Source: Erythrobacter sp047872805
Lineage (GTDB): Bacteria; Pseudomonadota; Alphaproteobacteria; Sphingomonadales; Sphingomonadaceae
Reading direction: 5' to 3'
NCBI RefSeq assembly: GCF_047872805.1
Contig: NZ_JBLQUK010000009.1
Span: 59,918 to 123,917 of the forward strand
DNA: 64,000 nt
Part shown: positions 39,818 through 46,782 of the stretch, piece after piece
How positions within the stretch are numbered: the first letter of the stretch is position 1
How the letters are laid out: each line of letters starts with the position of its first letter
The notes under the pieces: model-generated
Seen by the model: the letters and a program-made list of their open reading frames with translations, nothing else
The model's database searches: none
What the model was told of the DNA's origin: nothing
Made by a program: the position numbers and the translations under genes

Positions 39818-40465
39818 TCAGTCGGTCGTTGAACCGGAGATCACGAACATGCTATGGTCATCGAGCTTGAAGATCGTGAAGAGGAACACGCCCCACCATT
39901 CCATTCCCGCCTCGAACAGAGGATGAACCCTGGTCAGGTCGCCGCGGCTCCAGTCGAAGATCTCAATCCGTTCACCCCGGCCAAGAAGCAGTTCTGTCGA
40001 TGCCTTGAACAGCCGCTGTATCTTGGCCGACGGCCCCTCCAGACTGTAGGGCGGGCATGAAAAGGCATAGGCATATTGACCGGGCTCCTCGCAATCGGGT
40101 GTGGCTCCACCCCAGCTCCGGAACGGGGCCTCCCCAAGCTTGTCGTAACGGATGTCGCTGACCTGCCCAAGACCTTCGACCTCGCCTGATCCGCGCTTGA
40201 TTAGCATCAGATCGCGCGGATCGCACCATTCGCCCAGAAAGGCCTCGCGCGTGAGATTGCATTGGTTGAGCGATTGCAAGGCTGCAACCGCATCGGCAGG
40301 CAGGTGCCATTCGCGCGGGCTCTCGGCCCCCGACAAGTGCGCATCGATGGCCAAGAGCCGGGAAAGCCGATCCGGTCCTGCGCCCGCAAAAAATGAATAG
40401 TCGAGCGCGACCCCGATGCCTGCGAGTTCGAAAAAGATTGGGGGGCTGGGGGCTCGATACATCAC
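39818..40465 (-). CDS. Protein of unknown function, 215 aa, downstream of mccB
   Basis: The ATG at 40465 overlaps the mccB stop as ATGA, so the two are coupled. The protein has no signal peptide or membrane segment. It contains Trp- and Asp-rich phrases (EWCDPRDLMLIKRG, FRSWGGATPDC, IEIFDWSRGDLTRVHP) and ends in a hydrophobic strand. I do not recognise a family. Coupling with mccB suggests conserved co-expression with branched-chain acid catabolism, but a role cannot be assigned. Confidence 0.65.
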   Translation of the reverse strand: MMYRAPSPPIFFELAGIGVALDYSFFAGAGPDRLSRLLAIDAHLSGAESPREWHLPADAVAALQSLNQCNLTREAFLGEWCDPRDLMLIKRGSGEVEGLGQVSDIRYDKLGEAPFRSWGGATPDCEEPGQYAYAFSCPPYSLEGPSAKIQRLFKASTELLLGRGERIEIFDWSRGDLTRVHPLFEAGMEWWGVFLFTIFKLDDHSMFVISGSTTD

Positions 40466-42093
40466 ATCCGGAAAACCCCAAACGCAGGCCGTTCCGCAAT
40501 CGGCGCCTCAAGACACGCCGCAAGCGCAAGCCCCAGCACGTCGCGGGTCTGCACCGGGTCCACCACGCCATCGTCCCACAGGCGGGCGGTGGCGTAATAG
40601 GGGTTGCCTTCGTCCTCGTATTTCTGGCGGATCGGGGCCTTGAAGGCCTCGGCCTGCTCCGGCGTCCAGCTGTCCGCGTCGCGGTGGACGGTGGCCAGCA
40701 CGCTCGCGGCCTGCTCCCCGCCCATCACCGAGATGCGCGCATTGGGCCAGGTGAACAGGAAGCGCGGCGAGTACGCCCGCCCGCACATGCCGTAATTGCC
40801 CGCGCCAAAGCTACCGCCGATCACCACGGTCACCTTGGGCACGGTCGCGGTGGCGACTGCGGTGACGAGCTTTGCGCCGTGTTTGGCGATGCCCTCCGCC
40901 TCATATTTCCCGCCGACCATGAAGCCCGAGATGTTCTGGAGGAACAACAGCGGGATGCGGCGCTGGCACGCCAGTTCGATGAAATGCGCGCCCTTCTGCG
41001 CGCTCTCCGAAAACAGCACGCCATTGTTGGCTAGGATCGCGACCGGCATCCCCCAGATATGCGCGAACCCGCACACCAGCGTGCTGCCGTAATGCGCCTT
41101 GAACTCGTGAAACTCGCTGCCGTCGACCAGCCGCGCGATCACTTCCTTGACGTCATAGGGCGCGCGCACATCATCGGGGATGAGGGCATAGAGATCATCC
41201 GCGTCGTATTTCGGACTGCGAACCCCCGCGAAGGCGGGGGTCTCCTTGCCGAGCAAGGCCCCCGCCTGCGCGGGGGCGCACGGAGAGCCGAGGTGCGAGA
41301 CGATATCACGCACGATGGTGAGGGCATGCTCGTCGTTCTCTGCCAAGTGATCGACCACGCCCGACTTCTTGGCGTGCAAGTCACCGCCGCCGAGGTCCTC
41401 GGCGCTGATCTCCTCGCCCGTCGCGGCCTTCACCAACGGGGGCCCAGCCAGAAAAATCGTACCCTGATTGCGCACGATCACGCTCTCGTCCGACATGGCG
41501 GGCACATAGGCACCGCCCGCGGTGCAGCTCCCCATCACGCAGGCGATCTGCGGGATGCCGAGCGCGGACATATTGGCCTGATTGAAGAAGATCCGCCCGA
41601 AGTGATCGCGGTCCGGAAACACCTCGGCCTGATGCGGCAGGTTCGCTCCGCCGCTGTCGACGAGGTAGATGCACGGCAGGCGGTTTTCCTGCGCGATCTC
41701 CTGCGCGCGCAGATGCTTTTTGACCGTCATCGGGTAATAGGTGCCGCCCTTCACGGTCGCATCATTGCATACGATCATGCACTGGCGACCCGACACGCGC
41801 CCCACCCCGCAGATCAGCGAAGCGCCATTGACGTCGCCTTCGTACATGCCGTTGGCGGCGAGCTGGCCGATTTCGAGGAAGGGCGAACCCGGATCGAGCA
41901 GCCGCTCCACCCTTTCTCGCGGCAGCAGCTTCCCGCGCGAGACATGCCGCTCGCGATGCTTCTCCGGCCCGCCCAGCGCGGCTTCGGCGACAGCGGCACG
42001 AAGCTGCTGCGCCAGCGCGTGATTATGTGCGTATCGGGCCTTTGCCTCGGGGCTTTCGCGGTCGAGTTTGGTGGTGAGGGTGGGGGCGGTCAC
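40462..42093 (-). CDS. mccB: Methylcrotonyl-CoA carboxylase, carboxyltransferase (beta) subunit
   Basis: MccB transfers CO2 from carboxybiotin to 3-methylcrotonyl-CoA in leucine catabolism. Family phrases are clear: KLLPRERVERLLDPGSPFLE, CNDATVKGGTYYPMTVKKH, YLVDSGGANLPHQAEVFPD, GSCTAGGAYVPAMSDE and, near the end, RISVMGGEQAASVL. It is normal except for an odd linker between the two carboxyltransferase halves (about residues 270-295), which is encoded by a compound palindrome at 41219-41285. The likely start is GTG 42093, overlapping the DUF559 stop as GTGA; its ribosome binding site is the repeat arm GGGGAGGAT. TTG 42099 is the alternative. The biotin-carrying partner MccA is not in the window. 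Confidence 0.95.
   Translation of the reverse strand: MTAPTLTTKLDRESPEAKARYAHNHALAQQLRAAVAEAALGGPEKHRERHVSRGKLLPRERVERLLDPGSPFLEIGQLAANGMYEGDVNGASLICGVGRVSGRQCMIVCNDATVKGGTYYPMTVKKHLRAQEIAQENRLPCIYLVDSGGANLPHQAEVFPDRDHFGRIFFNQANMSALGIPQIACVMGSCTAGGAYVPAMSDESVIVRNQGTIFLAGPPLVKAATGEEISAEDLGGGDLHAKKSGVVDHLAENDEHALTIVRDIVSHLGSPCAPAQAGALLGKETPAFAGVRSPKYDADDLYALIPDDVRAPYDVKEVIARLVDGSEFHEFKAHYGSTLVCGFAHIWGMPVAILANNGVLFSESAQKGAHFIELACQRRIPLLFLQNISGFMVGGKYEAEGIAKHGAKLVTAVATATVPKVTVVIGGSFGAGNYGMCGRAYSPRFLFTWPNARISVMGGEQAASVLATVHRDADSWTPEQAEAFKAPIRQKYEDEGNPYYATARLWDDGVVDPVQTRDVLGLALAACLEAPIAERPAFGVFRM
41223..41276. repeat. Compound palindrome inside mccB
   Basis: CCCCCGC (41223-41229) pairs with GCGGGGG (41234-41240) and CCCCCGC (41259-41265) with GCGGGGG (41270-41276). 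Between them CCTTGC (41244-41249) pairs with GCAAGG (41253-41258). The left half and the reverse complement of the right half share the same 18 bases with one difference, so this is a pair of inverted REP-like units. The reading frame stays open across it. Confidence 0.85.
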
Positions 42094-42515
42094 GCGCAAT
42101 CCTCCCCGGCACGGGGAGGGGGACCGTCCGCCGGACGGTGGAGGGGCACCCCAAGTTGCTCAATCCGTTCATCACAAATCACGACAATTCGCCTCACCAC
42201 TGACTCCAAATTCTCAAGCACCCGCTGCGCCGGGATGCGCGTGGTGGCAATCCCCTGTGAACGCAGCCACGCCGATCGCGCGCGATCCCGCTCCGCGACC
42301 GTCGCATTGTCATGCGCCCAGCCGTCAACCTCGATATCGAGCCGCGCCTTGGCGCAATAGAAATCGAGCACATAGTCCCCCGCCGGGTGCTGCCGCCGGA
42401 ACTTGTGGCCGCCGGGGCGCTTGCGCAATTCGTGCCAGAGTACGGCTTCCGGCAGCGACATCTCGCCGCGCAATTTGCGGGCGCGTTTGACTGTGTCGCG
42501 GGGGCCATTGATCAT
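42090..42515 (-). CDS. DUF559 endonuclease-domain protein (Vsr-like)
   Basis: DUF559 proteins have the PD-(D/E)XK-type fold related to very short patch repair endonucleases. Visible features are Glu23 in LPEAVLWHELRKR, then FRRQHPAGDYVLDFYCAK with Asp51, and LDIEVDGWAH with Glu62, Asp64 and His68. The body ends near residue 121; residues 122-139 (GVPLHRPADGPPPRAGED) are encoded by the downstream repeat copy. ATG 42515 follows GGAGGGG from the upstream repeat copy, spaced eight bases. The gene lies between the two inverted repeats and between phnA-like and mccB genes that otherwise look collinear. Confidence 0.85.
   Translation of the reverse strand: MINGPRDTVKRARKLRGEMSLPEAVLWHELRKRPGGHKFRRQHPAGDYVLDFYCAKARLDIEVDGWAHDNATVAERDRARSAWLRSQGIATTRIPAQRVLENLESVVRRIVVICDERIEQLGVPLHRPADGPPPRAGEDCA
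42099..42149 (-). repeat. Double-hairpin repeat, downstream copy (relative to DUF559)
   Basis: On the plus strand it reads ATCCTCCCC, loop GGCAC, GGGGAGGGGGACC, then GTCCGCCGGAC, then GGTGGAGGGGCAC. Hairpin 1 is CCTCCCC/GGGGAGG (42101-42119); hairpin 2 is ACCGTCC/GGACGGT (42123-42139). It encodes the tail of DUF559 and the ribosome binding site of mccB. Confidence 0.9.
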
Positions 42516-42520
42516 GGCGC

Positions 42521-42571
42521 GTGCCCCTCCACCACCCTGCGGGTGGTCCCCCTCCCCCGCTGGGGGAGGAT
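42521..42571 (+). repeat. Double-hairpin repeat, upstream copy (relative to DUF559)
   Basis: Its reverse complement aligns with 42099-42149 over all 51 positions without gaps. It differs only in the five-base loop of hairpin 1 and in the inner 11 bases of hairpin 2, where ACCC/GGGT replaces GTCC/GGAC. Hairpins are ACCACCC/GGGTGGT (42531-42547) and CCTCCCC/GGGGAGG (42551-42569). Its arm GGAGGGG serves as the DUF559 ribosome binding site. Confidence 0.9.
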
Positions 42572-42588
42572 CGAGGCCGCGCGTTCCC

Positions 42589-42891
42589 TCACCGTTTGCG
42601 CACAAACTCGGCCCGCAGCACCAGCCCCTTGATGCCGGGATATTTGCAGTCGATCTCCTGCGCGTCGCCGGTCAGGCGGATCGACTTGATGAGGGTGCCC
42701 TGCTTCAGCGTCTGTCCCGCACCTTTGACCTCGAGATCCTTGATCAGCGTCACCGCATCGCCATCGGCCAGCAGATTGCCGACCGCGTCGCGGACTTCGA
42801 CGATGTCTTCTGCTGCCTGCCGCGCGGCGAATTCGCTGGCGGGCATCCATTCGCCCGATGCTTCGTCATAGACGTAATCTTCGTCGCTCAT
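42589..42891 (-). CDS. PhnA (YjdM-like) domain protein
   Basis: The C-terminal 60 residues match the PhnA/YjdM domain: VRDAVGNLLADGDAVTLIKDLEVKG, then LKQGTLIKSIRLTG and IDCKYPGIKGLVLRAEFVRK. The N-terminal zinc ribbon of the E. coli protein is missing and replaced by an acidic stretch without cysteines (MSDEDYVYDEASGEWMPASE). Despite its old name the domain is not known to cleave phosphonates. The gene ends 18 bases before the DUF559 cassette and is transcribed in the same direction. Confidence 0.87.
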   Translation of the reverse strand: MSDEDYVYDEASGEWMPASEFAARQAAEDIVEVRDAVGNLLADGDAVTLIKDLEVKGAGQTLKQGTLIKSIRLTGDAQEIDCKYPGIKGLVLRAEFVRKR

Positions 42892-42943
42892 CGTGCGGCT
42901 CCAGTCAGCCTCGCATCGGGCTCAATCGAAAGAACGGGTGCAG

Positions 42944-43312
42944 TCATTGTTTCTCTTGCCTCTTCTTGCCCCGCCAATGCTCCCATGCGGTGAAAAACAC
43001 AAACGCGGCAAAGACGCTTTGCAGGGCAAGGCTGAAATAGAATTCCTCATAACCCGCGATAAAGGCGGTGTAGCCGTTCACCAGCACATTGGACGCCATG
43101 ATGGCGACGCCCAGCCACACGCCCCACCGCTCTCGCACCCAGATCAGCACGGCGGCGAGCGGATCGAGGAACGTCAGACTGGTCCAGTAGATGTTCCACG
43201 GCAGCGGACGGAAATCATAGGGCAGCCAGCCGCCGTGATAGAGATCGAGCGAATGCGTGATCGTCCCGATCAGAAACCCGACAGTCCAGATGATCCGGGC
43301 GATGGTGGGCAT
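42944..43312 (-). CDS. Four-helix membrane protein of unknown function
   Basis: Hydrophobic segments lie at about 5-22, 41-59, 66-86 and 90-109. The loop phrase HSLDLYHGGWLPYDFRPLP between the first two is aromatic-rich. It ends in a basic tail, EHWRGKKRQEK. No family is recognised. The start lies one base after the end of the gene at 43314-43745, so ivd, that gene and this one are likely one transcript. Confidence 0.7.
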   Translation of the reverse strand: MPTIARIIWTVGFLIGTITHSLDLYHGGWLPYDFRPLPWNIYWTSLTFLDPLAAVLIWVRERWGVWLGVAIMASNVLVNGYTAFIAGYEEFYFSLALQSVFAAFVFFTAWEHWRGKKRQEKQ

Positions 43313-43313
43313 C

Positions 43314-43745
43314 TCAGAAATCTTCTGGCCATTCGAGATTGTTGCTGTCAGTCCATGCTAGACTGGCGGGGGCAACCACCGGGCAATTCAGGAATTCGGC
43401 GATTGCCCGCAAGGCTTCTTCTCCGCTGACAAGGCTACTTGCCGGGACGGTCGCTCCTGCATCGCTTTCCAGCCAGCCCTCCGCCTGCTCCCTGCCTTGC
43501 GAATACCACATGGAATTCGCCATTGGCTGCTGCTGGCTGTAAATATCAAAGGCCAGCGAAAAGCCGTACGCGCCAGCGGCCTCGACCATCAGCGTGCGGC
43601 GCTCACCGCCATCGTCTGCAAATTGGAGCGTGCCGTAATCGCCCGGCTGCAATTCCCGGCATGACCCGGCGTCAATCGCCTCACGAAGCGCGACTGGATC
43701 GATCGGCCTGCCGCCGAGCAGCAAGGTCGAATGGAAACCGCTCAA
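43314..43745 (-). CDS. Protein of unknown function, 143 aa, coupled to ivd
   Basis: The start is TTG 43745, overlapping the ivd stop as TTGA. The soluble protein is acidic and ends LAWTDSNNLEWPEDF. Its plan (a strand-rich core with a Trp/Asp-rich tail) resembles small immunity-type proteins such as Imm1, but this is only an impression. It could also be a lineage-specific protein linked to leucine catabolism through co-expression. No cysteines or membrane segments suggest an enzyme. Confidence 0.6.
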   Translation of the reverse strand: MSGFHSTLLLGGRPIDPVALREAIDAGSCRELQPGDYGTLQFADDGGERRTLMVEAAGAYGFSLAFDIYSQQQPMANSMWYSQGREQAEGWLESDAGATVPASSLVSGEEALRAIAEFLNCPVVAPASLAWTDSNNLEWPEDF

Positions 43746-44908
43746 CCGGCAGCCCCGATCAACTCGCGCCCGATCAGCATCCGCCTGATCTCGTTCGTCC
43801 CCGCGCCGATGTCGAGCAACTTCGCATCCCGCATATACCGCTCAACCGGCCAGTCGGTGGTGTAGCCCGCGCCGCCCAGCGCCTGCACGCTTTCCGCCGC
43901 GACCTTGAAGGCGTTCTCGGACGCCAGCAGGATCACCCCCGCCGCATCGAAGCGCGTCGTCTGCCCGGCGTCGCACGCCTTGGCGACCGCATAGGTGTAG
44001 GCGCGCGCGGATTGCAGAGCGACATACATGTCGGCGACCTTGGCCTGCATCAGCTGGAAGCTCCCGATGGCTTTGCCGAACTGCTTGCGCTCGCGCAGAT
44101 AGGGGATCACTGTGTCAAGGCACGCCTGCATGATGCCGAGCTGCAACCCGGCGAGCACCACGCGCTCGTAATCCAGCCCGCTCATCAGCACGCCGACGCC
44201 GCCGTTGAGCGGGCCCATGATGCGGTCTTCGGGTATGAAGCAGTCCGAAAACACCAGCTCGGCGGTGGGCGAGCCCTTCATGCCGACCTTCGAAATCTTC
44301 TGGCCGATGGCAAAGCCCTCGTCGCCCTTCTCGATCAGGAAGGCGGTAATCCCCCGCGATCCGGCGTGTCCGTCGGTCTTGGCATAGACCACCAGCGTAT
44401 CGGCTTCGGGCGCGTTGGTGATCCAGAACTTGGTGCCGTTGAGGACGTATCCGCCCTGAACCGCCTCGGCCTTCAGCTTCATCGAGACCACGTCCGACCC
44501 CGCGCCCGCTTCCGACATGGCGAGGCTGCCGACATGCTCGCCGCTGATCAGCTTGGGGAGATACTTCGCCTTTTGCTCATCATCCCCCCAGCGACGGATC
44601 TGGTTGAGGCAGAGGTTTGAATGCGCGCCGTAGGACAGGCCCACAGAAGCGCTGGCCCGGCTGACTTCCTCGACCGCGATCACATGTTCGAGATAGCCGA
44701 GCCCCAGCCCGCCCCATTCCTCTTCGACCGTGATGCCATGCAGGCCCAATGCGCCCATCGGCTCCCACAGCTCGCGCGGGAAGCGGTCTTCGCGGTCGGT
44801 GCGTTCGGCCAAGGGCGCGATCTGCTCGTCGGCAAAGCGCGCGGTGGTGTCGCGGATCATCTCGGCGGCTTCGCCAAGGTGGAAATCGAAATCGGGGGTT
44901 GCTCGCAT
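43742..44908 (-). CDS. ivd: Isovaleryl-CoA dehydrogenase
   Basis: This acyl-CoA dehydrogenase oxidises isovaleryl-CoA to 3-methylcrotonyl-CoA, the step before MccB in leucine catabolism. Family phrases are AMSEAGAGSDVVSMKLKAE, YVLNGTKFWITNAPEADTL, VGMKGSPTAELVFSDCF and, at the C-terminus, RDAKLLDIGAGTNEIRRMLI. The phrase GLSYGAHSNLCLNQIRRWG is typical of IVD against other acyl-CoA dehydrogenases. Start at ATG 44908 (388 aa). mccB lies 1.6 kb downstream on the same strand, separated by small genes and the DUF559 cassette, so the liu-type cluster here is interrupted. Confidence 0.95.
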   Translation of the reverse strand: MRATPDFDFHLGEAAEMIRDTTARFADEQIAPLAERTDREDRFPRELWEPMGALGLHGITVEEEWGGLGLGYLEHVIAVEEVSRASASVGLSYGAHSNLCLNQIRRWGDDEQKAKYLPKLISGEHVGSLAMSEAGAGSDVVSMKLKAEAVQGGYVLNGTKFWITNAPEADTLVVYAKTDGHAGSRGITAFLIEKGDEGFAIGQKISKVGMKGSPTAELVFSDCFIPEDRIMGPLNGGVGVLMSGLDYERVVLAGLQLGIMQACLDTVIPYLRERKQFGKAIGSFQLMQAKVADMYVALQSARAYTYAVAKACDAGQTTRFDAAGVILLASENAFKVAAESVQALGGAGYTTDWPVERYMRDAKLLDIGAGTNEIRRMLIGRELIGAAG

Positions 44909-44929
44909 CGGTATCTTTCGCTGTCGAAA

Positions 44930-44954
44930 CGGAGCCGAAAGGGCTTTGGCTCCG
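44930..44954. repeat. Inverted repeat upstream of ivd
   Basis: CGGAGCC (44930-44936) pairs with GGCTCCG (44948-44954), and inside them AAAG (44938-44941) pairs with CTTT (44944-44947). It lies 22 bases before the ivd start and could be an operator or leader hairpin for the leucine catabolic genes. No LiuR-type regulator is in the window. Confidence 0.5.
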
Positions 44955-45099
44955 ATTGCAATCAAGGCTCTGCCTTTCGCCTTAGCAATCCGGTCGCAGA
45001 ACGCCAATGTTACAACAGCCCGAAAGGCTTGCACCTGAGCGATGTTGATACCGGGCAATGTTGCTGGCAAAGGTTGATGGGGCCAAGGGGGATCGAAGG

Positions 45100-46695
45100 A
45101 TGAACACATCCCCAAAAGCACTCGCCCAATCAGGCAGGAGCGACAAGCTGAGCGTAACAGAACCCGCCTTATGGCCGCCGGGAAAGGCTCCCGCTGAGGA
45201 ATTCTGCGGTGAGGATAAGCGGCTTCGAGTGCTCGCCAGCTTTGATGCAGGCGCGCTTTCGGGTGATGCGGAGCTTGCCCGCATCACTCGCTTTGCCGCG
45301 CAATTGTGCAATGCCAGCAGCGCCGCAGTCAGCCTGGTCGAAGCCGAAAGCCAGCGCTTTATCGCGGGCGCTGGCCTGACGCAGGATGAAACGCCGCGCA
45401 CCACCAGCCTATGCGCGCACACCATGCTGGGGTCCGATCTGCTGGAGGTGCTCGATGCGTCCGGCGATGCGCGCTTTGCCAATTTCGAATTGGTGCGCGG
45501 GGCAGCCGGTCTGCGCTATTACGCGGGCGCGCCGCTGATCTCTGCCGAAGGGGCGCCGCTGGGGGCCTTGTGTGTGACCGACACCGCGCCGCGCAGCGCT
45601 CCGCTTTCAACGCTCCAACGCGAAGGATTGATGGTTCTGGCAGAGGCTGTCATGCGCCGCCTGCACTCGCACCGCGAGGCCAACGCAGCGGGTATGGAGC
45701 TCAAGAAGAGCGCTGAGCAGCTGCAATTCATGCTCAACAGCGTTCCCGATATCGCCTGGTCCGCTGCCGCCGGGCCGAAATTCGACTATTTCAACGCGCG
45801 ATTTACCGAAGTCACAGGATTGCCGCCGCGCCAAAGCATCGATGACTGGCGCGACGTGATCCACCCGGATGATTTCGAAGCCTCGCTGGTAAAATTGCGG
45901 CAGGCGATGAGCACGGCAACGTTCTTTGACGATGAATGGCGATTGAAGCAGGCCGATGGCAGTTATCGCTGGGTGATTTCACGCGCCGTGCCTTCCAGCG
46001 ATGATCCGCAGACAGCCCGCTGGTTCGGGACGCTGACCGATATTCATGACCGGCACATGATCGCGGAAGAACGCGAATTGCTGGCAGGGGAGTTGGTGCA
46101 CCGGATCAAGAACATCTTTGCGGTTGTCACGGGGTTGGTGACCTTGCATGCGCGCGGCGATCCGGCGCTGAAAGATTTCGCCGACACGCTTTCTGAAAAT
46201 ATCAGAGCACTGTCGCGGGCGCAGGAATTTGCCTTACGGGCAGGAGGGCGAGCGGGGAGGCGAGCCGGAGGGCAGGCTGGCGGGCATGACCAACAGACCC
46301 TGAAGGACTTGCTGGAAGTGCTGATGGCCCCTTACGGAGTGCCTGGCAAAAGCGCGATAGCCATCAGCGGAGCCGAGGTTGCCACTGGCCCGCGTTCGGC
46401 GACGCCGCTGGCGCTGGTGTTCCATGAACTGGCGACGAACTCGGCCAAATATGGCGCGCTAAGCGTGGCGCAAGGCAGGCTCTTCATCGACATTCGCCGC
46501 GAAGAACAGAATGTGCGGATCATTTGGCGCGAAACTGGCGGTCCCGCTGCTACCGCCCCGCAGGAAGTGGGCTTTGGATCGCGGCTGATGAGGCTGGCGG
46601 TCGAAAATCAGCTTGGCGGCACCATTTCTCAGGATTGGCAGAGTGATGGACTGGTGAGCGAGATCATTGTTCCGGCAGAGCGGCTGGAACGGTGA
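45100..46695 (+). CDS. GAF-PAS sensor histidine kinase of the HWE family
   Basis: Domains in order: GAF (about 42-190), PAS with PAC (about 205-318, VPDIAWSAAAGPKFDYFNARF), and an HWE kinase core. The phospho-acceptor His334 lies in ELVHRIKN and the ATP-binding part has HELATNSAKYGAL and GFGSRLMRLAVE. HWE kinases signal in alphaproteobacterial stress and light responses, often through single-domain response regulators. There is no response regulator next to it. The start at ATG 45100 follows GAAGG. A Gly/Arg-rich stretch (381-395) interrupts the dimerisation part and is encoded by imperfect repeats. Confidence 0.92.
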   Translation: MNTSPKALAQSGRSDKLSVTEPALWPPGKAPAEEFCGEDKRLRVLASFDAGALSGDAELARITRFAAQLCNASSAAVSLVEAESQRFIAGAGLTQDETPRTTSLCAHTMLGSDLLEVLDASGDARFANFELVRGAAGLRYYAGAPLISAEGAPLGALCVTDTAPRSAPLSTLQREGLMVLAEAVMRRLHSHREANAAGMELKKSAEQLQFMLNSVPDIAWSAAAGPKFDYFNARFTEVTGLPPRQSIDDWRDVIHPDDFEASLVKLRQAMSTATFFDDEWRLKQADGSYRWVISRAVPSSDDPQTARWFGTLTDIHDRHMIAEERELLAGELVHRIKNIFAVVTGLVTLHARGDPALKDFADTLSENIRALSRAQEFALRAGGRAGRRAGGQAGGHDQQTLKDLLEVLMAPYGVPGKSAIAISGAEVATGPRSATPLALVFHELATNSAKYGALSVAQGRLFIDIRREEQNVRIIWRETGGPAATAPQEVGFGSRLMRLAVENQLGGTISQDWQSDGLVSEIIVPAERLER

Positions 46696-46782
46696 GCAGC
46701 GGACCTGATCGTTCCTGCATGCGCACTTGGCGCAGCCCCGTTAGCAATCTAGGCATAAGTCCGAGGGGCTGATCCGATTACC

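Larger units (their letters stand above)
42099..42571 (-). mobile_element. Candidate palindrome-flanked DUF559 cassette
   Basis: The two 51-base repeats lie in inverted orientation at the ends of a 473-base unit that contains essentially only the DUF559 gene. The outer tips are ATCCTCCCC and its complement GGGGAGGAT. No target-site duplication was identified: the bases just outside (GCGCA on the left, CGAGG on the right) do not match. Mobility is an inference from the symmetry, not shown. Confidence 0.55.
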
